Positions 42,897-52,398 of a stretch of 64,000 nt of DNA are shown here, in pieces. The stretch is from Streptomyces sp. YPW6 (GTDB lineage Bacteria; Actinomycetota; Actinomycetes; Streptomycetales; Streptomycetaceae), in the NCBI RefSeq assembly GCF_018866325.1, contig NZ_CP076457.1, positions 744,001 through 808,000 on the forward strand. The letters run 5' to 3'. The notes under the pieces are model-generated. The model was not told the origin of the DNA. It searched no databases and worked only from the letters and a program-made list of their open reading frames with translations. The translations under genes and the position numbers were made by a program. Numbering within the stretch: position 1 is the stretch's first letter; every line of letters starts with the position of its first letter.

Positions 42897-44399
42897 TCAG
42901 CCGGCGAACCAGCGCTGGGGGCGCGGGTTGAGGTTCTGGTAGATGTGCTTGGACTCGCGGTACTCGGCGAGTCCCGTCGGGCCCAGCTCGCGTCCCGTGC
43001 CGGACTTCCCGAAGCCGCCCCACTCCGCCTGGGGGAGGTAGGGGTGGTAGTCGTTGATCCAGACGGTGCCGTGGCGCAGCCGTCCGGCGACCCGGCGGGC
43101 GCGGCCGGCGTCGGTCGTCCACACGGCGCCCGCGAGCCCGTAGTCGGTGTCGTTGGCCAGCGTGACGGCCTCTTCCTCGGTGCGGAAGGTCTCGACGGTG
43201 AGGATCGGGCCGAAGGTCTCCTCGCGGACCACCTTCATCTCGCGGTGGCAGCCGTCGAGGACGGTCGGCCGGTAGAAGTAGCCGCCCTCGGGGAGTACGT
43301 CGCTGGGCTTCGGGCGCTCCCCGCCGGCCCGGACGACCGCGCCCTCCTCGCGGGCGGAGGCGACGTAGGCCTCGACCTTGGCGAGCTGCTGCGCGGAGAC
43401 GAGGGGGCCGCACTCGACGCCGTCGAGCGTGCCGCGGCCGAGGCGGACGGCGTCGGCGCGGCGGGCCAGTTCGGTGACGAAGCGCTCGCTGACCGTGTCC
43501 TGGATGATCAGGCGGGCGCCGGCGGAGCAGACCTGGCCGCTGTGGAAGAACGCGGCGTTCAGGGCCTGGTCGACAGCGGTGTCGAAGTCCTCGTCGGTGG
43601 CGCAGGCGTCGGCGAAGACCACGTTGGGGTTCTTGCCGCCGAGTTCGAGGGCCACCTTCTTCACGGTGGGCGCGGCGGCCTGGGCCACCTTCGTACCGCT
43701 GGCGAGACCGCCGGTGAAGGAGACCAGGTCGACGTCCGGGTGCTCGGAGAGCCGGGCGCCCACCGGGTCGCCCGCGCCGGTGACGAGGTTGGCGACGCCG
43801 TCGGGGAGTCCGGCCTCGGCGAGCAGCTTGATCAGGTGGACGGTGGAGAGCGGGGTGACCTCGCTGGGCTTGAGCACGAAGGTGTTGCCCGCGGCGAGGG
43901 CCGGGGCGATCTTCCAGCTGGCCTGGAGGAGGGGGTAGTTCCAGGGCGCGATGAGGGCGCAGACGCCGACGGGCTCGTGGACGACGATGCTGTGGACCTC
44001 GGGGTCGCCGGCGTCGACGACCCGGCCGCCGCTCTCGTTCATCACGAGGTCGGCGAAGTAGCGGAAGGCGTTCGTGACGTCGTCGACGTCGACCCGGCCC
44101 TCCTCCAGGGTCTTGCCGGTGTCGCGGCTCTCGGTGATCGCGATCTCCTCGCGGTCCCGCTGGAGGAGCTCGGCGACCCGGCGCAGCAGCCCGGCCCGCT
44201 CGGCGACGGGCCGGTGCGGCCAGGGGCCGTCGTCGAAGGCGCGCCGCGCGGCGGCGATCGCCGCGTCGGTGTCCGCCACGCCGCCCTCCGCCACGACGGC
44301 CAGGGCGGTGGCGTCGGCGGGGTCGAGGACCGTGCGGGTTTCGCCCGATACGGCAGCCCGCCAGGTGCCGTCGATGTGGATGGTGCTGAGCTCCAGCAT
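42897..44399 (-). CDS. betB: betaine aldehyde dehydrogenase
   Basis: A 500-residue NAD(P)-dependent aldehyde dehydrogenase. The start is ATG 44399 (MLELSTIHIDGTWRAAVSGE), with GGAAGG about 12 nt upstream. Motifs: coenzyme-binding VGVCALIAPWNYPLLQASWK, general base Glu in VALELGGKNPNVVFADA, catalytic Cys in FFHSGQVCSAGARLIIQD, and the end FGKSGTGRELGPTGLAEYRE. It oxidises betaine aldehyde to glycine betaine, completing the choline pathway begun by the downstream GMC enzyme. It is the first gene of the block; a 98-bp gap separates it from betA. No BetI-type repressor gene lies nearby. Confidence 0.95.
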   Translation of the reverse strand: MLELSTIHIDGTWRAAVSGETRTVLDPADATALAVVAEGGVADTDAAIAAARRAFDDGPWPHRPVAERAGLLRRVAELLQRDREEIAITESRDTGKTLEEGRVDVDDVTNAFRYFADLVMNESGGRVVDAGDPEVHSIVVHEPVGVCALIAPWNYPLLQASWKIAPALAAGNTFVLKPSEVTPLSTVHLIKLLAEAGLPDGVANLVTGAGDPVGARLSEHPDVDLVSFTGGLASGTKVAQAAAPTVKKVALELGGKNPNVVFADACATDEDFDTAVDQALNAAFFHSGQVCSAGARLIIQDTVSERFVTELARRADAVRLGRGTLDGVECGPLVSAQQLAKVEAYVASAREEGAVVRAGGERPKPSDVLPEGGYFYRPTVLDGCHREMKVVREETFGPILTVETFRTEEEAVTLANDTDYGLAGAVWTTDAGRARRVAGRLRHGTVWINDYHPYLPQAEWGGFGKSGTGRELGPTGLAEYRESKHIYQNLNPRPQRWFAG

Positions 44400-44724
44400 G
44401 TCGTGTTTAGCCTTCCGTGCCTGAAATGCCCCCTCCGGTTTCGGCCAGGGCATGCGCATGGCGGGCCGACGTCCGGCGCACCAGCAGCCTGGACCCCTCC
44501 CCCGTGGCGCGGAATGTATGCCGAGAATTTCACGCAGAGTGATGTGACTCACGCGCGGCACTCTCTACGGGGAGTTTCCCGAGCTTCGCCCAGGGCGCTG
44601 CGGTGCTGGTCAGGCGGGTGATGGCGGGGCCGCAGGGGACGGGAGAACGGGAGAGAGGCCGCGCGGAGCACGAGACAGGCACGCGCTCGCCCACAAGGAC
44701 TGGGCAGGCGCGCCGACAGCCCGG
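44400..44724. other. intergenic region upstream of betB
   Basis: A 325-bp gene-free region. It should carry the betB promoter; a GTGA-TGTGAC-TCAC imperfect palindrome at 44539-44552 is the only candidate regulatory element. The rest up to the repeat array shows nothing I can support. Confidence 0.45.
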
Positions 44725-44840
44725 ATGGACGAGGCGGGCACACCCTCAGCCCGGATGCACGAGGCAGGCGCGCTCAGCCCGGCTGCACGAGGCAGGCGCG
44801 CTCAGCCCAGGAGCACGAGGCAGGCGCGCCCTCAGCCCAG
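44725..44840. repeat. four tandem 28-30-bp repeats overlapping the 3' end of the CYP154 gene
   Basis: Units start at 44725 (30 bp), 44755 (28 bp), 44783 (28 bp) and 44811 (30 bp), sharing CACGAGGCAGGCGCGCTCAGCCC or close variants (core GAGGCAGGCGCG then CTCAGCCC). On the minus strand each unit contains CTGGGCTGA or CCGGGCTGA, a copy of the last codons and stop of the P450 gene. The gene end (stop 44832-44834) therefore appears to have been amplified downstream. A degenerate half unit precedes at 44705-44724. Confidence 0.85.
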
Positions 44841-46085
44841 GAGGACGGGGAAGGCCGCCATGTCGTTCTGCGTCATCACGGGAAGCCTGGTGATCTCCTC
44901 GTCCGGGACGGCGAGACGGAGTTCGGGGAAGCGGGCGAACAGCGCGGGCAGCGCGATGCCCGCCTCGACGCGCGACAGAGCGGCGCCGGGGCAGATGTGC
45001 GGGCCGTGACCGAAGGTCATGTGGCGGTTACGGGTGGGCCGGGTGATGTCGAAGGTGTCGGCGTCGGGGCCGTGCTGCTCGGTGTCCCGGCCGATGGCCC
45101 GGTAGGAGATGACGACGCCTTCCCCCGTGCGGATCACCCCGTCGCCGACGGCTATGTCCTCGGTGGCGAACCGCATCAGCAGATGGGTGGTGGGGGTGTC
45201 CCAGCGCAGCGTCTCCTCGATCACGGCGTCCCAGCCGATCTCCCCGTCGAGCACCTTGCGCAGCTGGCCCGGGTGGGAGAGGAGGGCGCGCACGGCGTTG
45301 AGGACGAGTCCGATGGTGGTCTCGTGCCCGGCGGCGACCATGGCCTTGAGGTTGCCCACCACCTCCTCCTCGGTGAGCGGTTCGCCGCCCTCCTCGGCCA
45401 GGATCAGCGCACTGGTGAGGTCGTCCGTGGGCCGGGCGGTCTTCTCCCGTACGAGGCTGGCGTAGAAGACGTCCAGCTCCGCCAGCAGGGCGAGGCGTTC
45501 GTCCTGCGGGGTGAGCATCGAGAAGAACGCCTTGTACTGCCGGGTGAGCATGGCGTGCTGGGACGCGTCGACGCCCATCAGCATGCCGACGACCTTCATC
45601 GGCAGCGGCTGGGCGAAGACCGCCTTCAGGTCGACGACCCCGTCCTCGCCCTGGGCGGCGTCGAGGTCGTCCAGCAGCTCTTCGGTGAACTTCTCGATGT
45701 CCGGGCGGATCGCCTCCAGGCGCCGGGGAGTCAGCGCCTGCGACGTCTTGGTGCGCAGCCGCCGGTGTTCGGCACCGTCGACGGTGAACATGGAACGCCC
45801 GGCGTCGATCATGCCGATCAGCGGCCAGGCACGTGTCACCGCTCCGCTCCGCCACGCACCCCAGGCGTCGATGTCCTTCACCAGGCGCGGGTCGACGAGC
45901 AGTTGGCGCGCCTCGGCGTGCCGGGTGACCGCCCAGGCCGGGACGCCGAGCAGGTCGATCCGGGCGAGGACCCCGGCGTCGCGCAGTCGCAGGGTCTCGC
46001 CGTCCAGGTCCTGGACCATGGGGTCGATGGTGATGACCTCGGCGTCCCGGCCGGCTCGGTCGGTTTCGGCGTGCGGGCAGTTCAC
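44832..46085 (-). CDS. CYP154-type cytochrome P450
   Basis: A 417-residue P450 from GTG 46085, sharing one base with the stop of the upstream P450 (TAGTG) behind GGAG. Motifs are canonical: I-helix AMVAAGHETTIGLVLNA, K-helix VIEETLRWDTPTTHLL (ExxR intact), haem loop MTFGHGPHICPGAALSR. The haem loop and the N-terminal ITIDPMVQDLDGETLRLRDA resemble the CYP154 family, which in Streptomyces is encoded together with CYP157 proteins. It is the second gene of a two-P450 operon. Substrate unknown; CYP154 members hydroxylate macrolide-like or steroid molecules in vitro. Confidence 0.92.
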   Translation of the reverse strand: MNCPHAETDRAGRDAEVITIDPMVQDLDGETLRLRDAGVLARIDLLGVPAWAVTRHAEARQLLVDPRLVKDIDAWGAWRSGAVTRAWPLIGMIDAGRSMFTVDGAEHRRLRTKTSQALTPRRLEAIRPDIEKFTEELLDDLDAAQGEDGVVDLKAVFAQPLPMKVVGMLMGVDASQHAMLTRQYKAFFSMLTPQDERLALLAELDVFYASLVREKTARPTDDLTSALILAEEGGEPLTEEEVVGNLKAMVAAGHETTIGLVLNAVRALLSHPGQLRKVLDGEIGWDAVIEETLRWDTPTTHLLMRFATEDIAVGDGVIRTGEGVVISYRAIGRDTEQHGPDADTFDITRPTRNRHMTFGHGPHICPGAALSRVEAGIALPALFARFPELRLAVPDEEITRLPVMTQNDMAAFPVLLG

Positions 46086-47380
46086 TACGCGTCTCCTGTC
46101 GTTCGTACGGGCGTGAAGCGGACGGGCAGCGCGGTCGTGCCGCGCAGGAAGGCGGACGGCCTGCGGACCAGCTCGGTTGCGGGGACGGCCAGTTCGAGAT
46201 CGGGCAGCCGGTCCAGCAGCACTTCGATCCCGGTACGGGCGATGATCTCGGCGATCTCCTGGGCGGGGAAGGGGCAGCGGTACTCGCCGTGGCTGAACGC
46301 CAGGTGGGCACTGTTGCCGCCCTGCCCGGAGCGGACGGCGGAGGCGCTGACCTGCTGCCGGATGTGCGGGTCGGCGTTGGCGGCGCCGAGGCCGAGCAGC
46401 AGCATGTCGCCGCGGGCGATGCTCCGGCCGCCGAGCCGGGTGTCGCGCGCGGCCCAGCGGCCGGCCAGGATCTGCGTGGGGCCGTCCTCCCAGAGCACCT
46501 CGTTCATGGCCTCGGCGACGCTGTGCCGGCCGCCGGAGAGCGCGTCGGCGAACTGGTCCTCGGTGAGCATCAGCCGGGTGGAGTTGCTGATCCAGTCGGC
46601 GGTGGTGAGGTGCCCTGCGGCCGTGACGGCCATCAGGTCGAGGGCGTACTCCTCGTCGGTGAACGGTCCCGGATGGGCCAGCATCCGCGAGGTCACGTCG
46701 TCGCCGGGGCGGGCCCGCTTGTCGGCGACGAGGCGCTGCATGTGCTCGCCGAAACGCAGATGCGCCTTCTGCGCGTCGGGCCCGCCGTCGGCGAGGTCCT
46801 TGAGCACCCGCGCGATGTCGGCCCCCTCGTCGTCGGGGAAGCCGACGAGCCGGGCGAGCACGAGGACGGGCAGCGGTTCGGCGTACTCGGAGACCAGGTC
46901 GGCGGTTCCCCGGGTGCACACGGCGTCGATGAGCCGGTCGGCCAACTGCTCGCAGTGCTGCCGGATCTCGAAGGGGTCCGCCCCTTCGAGGGCGGGGACG
47001 ACCATGTCGACGTGCCGGCGGTGCTCGGCCCCGGCGGTGAAGTAGATGGACGGCATCGGGGTCCCCACCATGGGCAGCAGCGGCCAGTCGGCGGGGATGC
47101 TGCCCCACTGGTTCCACAGGGAGACGTCACGGGGGTACAACTCCCCGTCGCTGGTGACCTGGTGGAGTTCCCGGTAGCCGATCACCAGCCAGGCGGGAAA
47201 GCCGCCGGGCAGCTCGACCGGGACGACGGGACCGTGCTCGCGCCGCATGGCGCGGTAGAGCTCCTGGGGTTCCGTGTCGAAGCCGGGGCCACCGAGCGCG
47301 ACGGCGCCTTCAGCGGCGCCGCGGGGACAGCCGCCGGTGCCGGTCGGGGACGCGGGCGTGGCGGAGGACGGGTTCGTCAT
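46085..47380 (-). CDS. CYP157-type P450 with non-canonical K-helix and haem loop
   Basis: A 431-residue protein from ATG 47380 (MTNPSSATPASPTGTGG), with TGGAG about 8 nt upstream. The I-helix AVTAAGHLTTADWISNS is P450-like. The K-helix reads AMNEVLWEDGPTQIL, so the ExxR Arg is replaced (E-V-L-W), the CYP157 hallmark. In the haem loop HLAFSHGEYRCPFPAQEIAE the Cys ligand is kept, but the Gly normally two residues later is Phe (CPF). Both deviations together suggest an altered haem pocket or a non-oxygenase role. It is co-transcribed with the CYP154 gene, unlike the CYP157 of the conservon at 18.5 kb, which stands with cvnA-D. Confidence 0.88.
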   Translation of the reverse strand: MTNPSSATPASPTGTGGCPRGAAEGAVALGGPGFDTEPQELYRAMRREHGPVVPVELPGGFPAWLVIGYRELHQVTSDGELYPRDVSLWNQWGSIPADWPLLPMVGTPMPSIYFTAGAEHRRHVDMVVPALEGADPFEIRQHCEQLADRLIDAVCTRGTADLVSEYAEPLPVLVLARLVGFPDDEGADIARVLKDLADGGPDAQKAHLRFGEHMQRLVADKRARPGDDVTSRMLAHPGPFTDEEYALDLMAVTAAGHLTTADWISNSTRLMLTEDQFADALSGGRHSVAEAMNEVLWEDGPTQILAGRWAARDTRLGGRSIARGDMLLLGLGAANADPHIRQQVSASAVRSGQGGNSAHLAFSHGEYRCPFPAQEIAEIIARTGIEVLLDRLPDLELAVPATELVRRPSAFLRGTTALPVRFTPVRTTGDA

Positions 47381-47439
47381 CGTACGGACTCCAGTGGCGG
47401 CGACTTCACGCGTTGCGACCATACGATCAACGCGGCACC

Positions 47440-47461
47440 ACTATAAGGACGTTCAGTGAAC
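47440..47461 (-). promoter_or_regulatory. candidate promoter/operator of the CYP157-CYP154 pair
   Basis: On the minus strand TATAGT (complement of 47440-47445) is a good -10, about 60 nt before the start at 47380. The perfect palindrome GTTCAGTGAAC (47451-47461) lies immediately upstream of it, where a repressor or activator could bind. No -35 was identified with confidence. Confidence 0.5.
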
Positions 47462-47554
47462 CCTTGGGCCCTGTTCGCGCTCATTTCCGCCCGAAGACCG
47501 GAGGACGCGGGATCGCCTTCCGGCGTTTCTCCTACGACATCTGCGCACCTTTGA

Positions 47555-49291
47555 TCACAAGGTCGGCGGCGGGGTGAAGGCCACCTGGACGCTCCACTCC
47601 CCCGTTCGGAGGGTCAGGCCGCCGGTCAGGTCCTTCGACCGCTCCGGATCGGTCAGCCACAGGTTGACGGCCGACCCCAGGAGCACCGGGTCGAGTGCGG
47701 GCCGCCCGGACCCCCAGGCGCGTTCGGTGCGCGCCTCCCACTGCCGCCCGCCGCGCACCCGGACGAGGCAGCGGGACGCGTCCAGCCGGGCGACCAGGAC
47801 GTTGAGGTTCTCGTGGCGCTGAGCCGCGTGGGCGATCCAGTCGAGCGCGGCCACCTCCGCGTCCGTGACGGTACGGGCCAGCACTTCCGCGGCGTCGGGC
47901 CAGTGGGGGTGGTTCTCCTCGGTGGTGACGGCGTAGAAGCCGCGGGCCTCGGTGTGATGCCCCGCGACGAGCGGCCTGCGCCGGATCCGTACGGTGCCCC
48001 GCACATGGCTCCCCGTCACGTCGTACGCCGTGGCCCGCGCCCGCCGCACCGGTTCGGGCAGCGGTACGGGAAGGGGCCGCGGCGCGTCCTCGGGCACCCG
48101 GACCCCGCGCTCGGCGAGGAACGCGTACATGCGGGCCCGCGTCACCTCACCGGAGGTGTCGACGGACGCGAGCTGCCCGTCGACCACGGGCCGCAGCGCC
48201 GCCGGGTCGTGCCGGGCCGCCACGTCCAGCAGTTGCGCGAGGAGATCCCCCTCGGCGTCCAGACGCGGCGCGCCCCGGGCGAACGCGGCGGCGGGAGAGA
48301 GCGGGTCCAGCTCGTCGAGACCGGTGGCCGCGAGCAGCGTGACGCGGTCCGCGGCGGCCGAGTAGAACGACGTACTGCCGTGGTCGCCGACCACCCAGTC
48401 ACTGGCGACCACCGCGGCCCGCCACCCCTCCTGCGGCGGGATGATCATGAGGCCGGCGTCCATCGCGGCCCCGAGCCGCTCCAGGACGCCGGCAGGGGTG
48501 TGCCGGGCCCACACGTTGGGGTGGAAGACGGCCGCGACCGCGAACTCGTCGGCGGGCAGCGCGGTGACCAGCCGCAGCGGCAGGTCCGGATGGCGCCCGA
48601 GCAGCGAGTGCTCGCTCCAGGTGGAGTGGACGACGACCAGCCGCCGCCCGTCGACCGCGCCGAGCCGGGAGCGGTACCGGTCCCGCCGGGACAGGCTCGC
48701 GGTGATGCGCTGGAAGCACCAGTCGCCGACGGCCAGGGCGTACGGCACCGCCTCGGGGCAGATCTCGGCCAGTCGGTCGATCTGCTCCCGGTGGGAGACA
48801 CCGATCGCCTTCGGGACGACCTTTCCCCGCCACATCAGCTCCCGCCGCGACAGCCCGGCGGGGGCGAGGGCGTCGCCCGTCGACTCGGTGACCAGGCGGT
48901 TGTACCCGGCCCCGTGCGGCAGCACCATCAGCGGGGCGTCGAGCCGGCGCATCGTCGGATGCACCGAGCAGCTCACGGCCAGATCGAAGGGACGCCGGAT
49001 CGCCTCCTCCCAGCTCAGCACATGGACACCGAGACCGGACAGGTAGGCGTCCAGTCCATCGGCGAACGCCGATCCCGGATTGACCGTGTAGTACTTCTCG
49101 ATGCCGTCCTCGGACCGCAGCAGGTGCATCACGTCCACCACCCGGGTGGCGGACGTGAGGGTCCGGGCCACCCCGAGCACCTCTGCCTTCGGCGGGTCCC
49201 AGGTGTTCCACCGGTCGCGGCCGGGCCGGGCCGCGCGGCGGCCCCTGAACCGGGCGGACGTACGGCTGAGCAGCGACGGCACCGAGGACAA
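47555..49291 (-). CDS. GT-B glycosyltransferase-like protein, partner of an NLR-like ATPase
   Basis: About 578 residues. I choose TTG 49291 as start because GGAG lies 7 nt upstream; GTG 49282 is possible. The fold resembles GT-B or CDP-glycerol transferase-type enzymes. There is an N-terminal half with VVDVMHLLRSEDGIEKYY, a PLMVLPHGAGYNRLVTEST loop, then KAIGVSHREQIDRLAEICPE. The nucleotide-sugar-like half has RLVVVHSTWSEHSLLGRHPD and VASDWVVGDHGSTSFYSAAA. The C-terminal 150 residues are an added alpha/beta domain (VTTEENHPHWPDAAEVLAR, HENLNVLVARLDASRCLVRV). No signal peptide. It follows the NB-ARC gene by 50 nt, so the two are probably one operon. Function is not known. Confidence 0.75.
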   Translation of the reverse strand: MSSVPSLLSRTSARFRGRRAARPGRDRWNTWDPPKAEVLGVARTLTSATRVVDVMHLLRSEDGIEKYYTVNPGSAFADGLDAYLSGLGVHVLSWEEAIRRPFDLAVSCSVHPTMRRLDAPLMVLPHGAGYNRLVTESTGDALAPAGLSRRELMWRGKVVPKAIGVSHREQIDRLAEICPEAVPYALAVGDWCFQRITASLSRRDRYRSRLGAVDGRRLVVVHSTWSEHSLLGRHPDLPLRLVTALPADEFAVAAVFHPNVWARHTPAGVLERLGAAMDAGLMIIPPQEGWRAAVVASDWVVGDHGSTSFYSAAADRVTLLAATGLDELDPLSPAAAFARGAPRLDAEGDLLAQLLDVAARHDPAALRPVVDGQLASVDTSGEVTRARMYAFLAERGVRVPEDAPRPLPVPLPEPVRRARATAYDVTGSHVRGTVRIRRRPLVAGHHTEARGFYAVTTEENHPHWPDAAEVLARTVTDAEVAALDWIAHAAQRHENLNVLVARLDASRCLVRVRGGRQWEARTERAWGSGRPALDPVLLGSAVNLWLTDPERSKDLTGGLTLRTGEWSVQVAFTPPPTL

Positions 49292-49341
49292 CGCGTGGCT
49301 CCGGGGGAGGTGGGGGGACGGGGAGAAGGAGGCCCGCAGGC

Positions 49342-51546
49342 TCAGGCCGTCGGCGCGGCCGGCGGCCTGAGCCCCATGGAACGCCGCAACGCGCTGAGCT
49401 TCTCCTCGCAGGCGTCCCGCAGCGGCCGGTCCTCGGCCCGGTCGGCCAGTGCGGTGAGCAGGTCGAGCGCCTGGTCGAGCTTGGCGAACTGTTTGAGCCC
49501 GGCCGCCGCGTCGGCCGCCGTGCCCGCCGCGGCGACCGCCCGGTCCAGCGAGCCGGACCCGGCGAAGGCGTGGGCCCGTACGAGGTCGATCCGGGGCAGC
49601 ATCGGTGCGTCGCCGGCGGTGCGGGCGGTCTCGGCCGCCTCGTCCAGCACATCGAGGGCGTCGGCCCACCGCTCCCCCGCCACCAGCGCCTGGGCGACGT
49701 TGTAGCTCTGCACGACGATGCCGTGCGGGTCGGGGACGGCGCGGTTGGCCGCCAGCGCGCGTTCGAAGAGCTGCCGTGCCTCCTCGGCCCGCCGGCGCGC
49801 CGCTCCGGGCGACTCCTCCGCCCGGCCGCGCGCCAGGGCGATGAGCCCGCGGCTCTCCTGGACGACCCCGCTCAGCCGCGGGTCGACGGCCGGACCCAAC
49901 AGGACGGCCGCGGCGTCGAGCTGGGACTCCGCACGGTCGAGGTCGCCCAGCTCGTAGGCGGCCCGCGCGACCTGGTTCCGCATCCGGATCTCGACGTCCG
50001 GACGCGCCTGGTGCTGGGCCGCCTCGATGCCGAGAAGGCCCGACTCGATACAGTCCGCGAGGTGTTTACGGCTGTGGTAGAGCGCCCACAGCGACTCGCA
50101 GAGCCGCCACACCTCCTCGTGCCGGCCTTCGTCGGCGGCGACCCGGACGGCCGCCCGGAGGTTGGGGCGTTCCGCGTCGAGCCACTCCAGGGCCTCGGCC
50201 CGGCCGGTGAACAGGGCTTCCCGGAAGGCGAGTTCACCGAGCGTACGGTCCGGCGGCGGCTGGATCCGGAACCGGTCACCCAGCACCAGCTGATCCCCGT
50301 GGGCCGCCGCGTCGGCGTAGAAGTCCACGACGCGCCGCAGAACGGACCGGCGCCGCTCCTCGGGCAACATCCGTGCGCGCAGCCGGGCATGGGCCCGCAC
50401 CACGTCGTGCAGGCGGTAGCGGCGCGGCCGGTCCGACGACTCCACCAGCACCGCGAGCCGGCAGGAGAGGAGCTCGCCGAGGCCCTCGTCGACCCGGGTG
50501 GCGCCGACGGCCGTCAGCAGATCGGCCGTGGCCGTCGTACCGGGCAGGACGCCCAGGAGGTCGTAGAGGTGGCGGGTGTGAGCGGCCACCCCCGCCACCA
50601 CCGAGTCCAGCACCGCGTCGACGGCCTCGCCCACGCCCTCCTCCTCCGTCCCTCCGCCCGCGCCCACGGCCACCGCCATCGCTCCCGGCAGGCCGTCCTC
50701 GCCCGCTCCGTACCGCCCGGCCGTCAGATCACGCACCACGTCGTCGAGGGTCAGCTGCGGCCGGGCCGCCAGCCACTCCAGCGCCGCCCGCAGCGCCAAC
50801 GGGTGCCCTGCGCACAGCCGTACGACATCGGCGGCCGTCCCCTCGTCCGCGCCGGCATGCCAACGGCGTACGAGCTCCGTCCCCGCCGCCTCGTCCAGCG
50901 GGGCGACGTCGATGAGTACGGCCCCGTCCATCAGCAGCGACGGCAGGACCCGGCGCCCGGTCGCCACGAGCAGCCCCCGCGGCGGCATGAGGGCCCTCAC
51001 CTCCGGGGCGTGCTGGACGTCGTCCACCGTCACCAGAAGGTGCAGCCTGGCGGCGACGCTACGGAAGAGCGCCGTCCGTTCCGCGAGTCCGCCGGGCAGG
51101 TAGTCCTGGTGGACCCGCAGCGCGCGCAGGAACTCCCCGAGCACCGCGGCGAGGTCGACCGCTCCGTCCCGGCGGTGGTCCGCCAGGTCGACGTGGAGCC
51201 GGCCGTCGGGAAAGGACCGGTGCAGCTCACGCCGGACGGCCTGGGCGACGAGCTGCGTCTTGCCGACCCCGCCCACCCCGACCACCAGCACGACACCCGG
51301 CTCCGGTCCGGCGGCCAGGGACAGCGCCGCGTCCCGCAGATCGGCCAGCTCCTGTGTCCGGTTGACGAACACCCGGCTGGGCAGGGGCCCCTGGCGCGGC
51401 GGGACGTCCGGCGGGGGCGCGGGCAACCGGATGCCCTCGATGTGCTGCGCCATCAGGACGGGCCCGACGATGACGGCGTCCCCGGACACCGTGTTGTACG
51501 CCGCGTTCCGCGCCGTTCCGCCGCCGTCGGTACCGAGGCTGCTCAA
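49342..51546 (-). CDS. NB-ARC/TPR (NLR-like) STAND ATPase
   Basis: A 734-residue protein. TTG 51546 is chosen because GGAG precedes it by 5 nt and no ATG/GTG fits. The short N-terminus has the NTVSGDAVIVGPVLMAQHIE motif typical of streptomycete NB-ARC proteins. The NB-ARC domain shows Walker A GVVLVVGVGGVGKTQLVAQA, Walker B LLVTVDDVQHAPEVR, ATGRRVLPS, GLPL-like CAGHPLALRAALEWL and an MHD-like RYRLHDVVRAHARLR. The C-terminal 330 residues are TPR-like helices (AAYELGDLDRAESQLDAAAV, FERALAANRAVPDPHG). There is no fused effector domain; the downstream glycosyltransferase-like protein may be the effector. STAND ATPases act in signalling or phage defence. Confidence 0.85.
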   Translation of the reverse strand: MSSLGTDGGGTARNAAYNTVSGDAVIVGPVLMAQHIEGIRLPAPPPDVPPRQGPLPSRVFVNRTQELADLRDAALSLAAGPEPGVVLVVGVGGVGKTQLVAQAVRRELHRSFPDGRLHVDLADHRRDGAVDLAAVLGEFLRALRVHQDYLPGGLAERTALFRSVAARLHLLVTVDDVQHAPEVRALMPPRGLLVATGRRVLPSLLMDGAVLIDVAPLDEAAGTELVRRWHAGADEGTAADVVRLCAGHPLALRAALEWLAARPQLTLDDVVRDLTAGRYGAGEDGLPGAMAVAVGAGGGTEEEGVGEAVDAVLDSVVAGVAAHTRHLYDLLGVLPGTTATADLLTAVGATRVDEGLGELLSCRLAVLVESSDRPRRYRLHDVVRAHARLRARMLPEERRRSVLRRVVDFYADAAAHGDQLVLGDRFRIQPPPDRTLGELAFREALFTGRAEALEWLDAERPNLRAAVRVAADEGRHEEVWRLCESLWALYHSRKHLADCIESGLLGIEAAQHQARPDVEIRMRNQVARAAYELGDLDRAESQLDAAAVLLGPAVDPRLSGVVQESRGLIALARGRAEESPGAARRRAEEARQLFERALAANRAVPDPHGIVVQSYNVAQALVAGERWADALDVLDEAAETARTAGDAPMLPRIDLVRAHAFAGSGSLDRAVAAAGTAADAAAGLKQFAKLDQALDLLTALADRAEDRPLRDACEEKLSALRRSMGLRPPAAPTA

Positions 51547-51659
51547 CCCGTCTCCTTCCGCCGGTGCGGCCGCCCTTCGCGCGGGTGGACACTCCGGTTC
51601 CCTTCCCGGCTTCCGTGGACCGGAACCCGCCCCGGCCTCGCACTGTAGTCGCGCCGCTC

Positions 51660-51672
51660 TACGATCGGGGGC
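51660..51672 (+). promoter_or_regulatory. -10 element for a leaderless transcript of the response regulator
   Basis: TACGAT (51660-51665) ends 7 nt before GTG 51673, and no ribosome site is present. A convincing -35 was not found. Confidence 0.45.

Positions 51673-52390
<718 letters not shown>

Positions 52391-52398
<8 letters not shown>

Noticed and set aside
44725..44840. Possible CRISPR array or terminator cluster.
   Set aside because: Units abut each other without spacers and contain a copy of the gene end; no stable self-complementary arm was found within a unit.
49600..51650. A 692-codon plus-strand frame opposite the NB-ARC gene.
   Set aside because: Mirror of the NB-ARC/TPR frame; its protein is His/Arg/Gly-rich with no motif.
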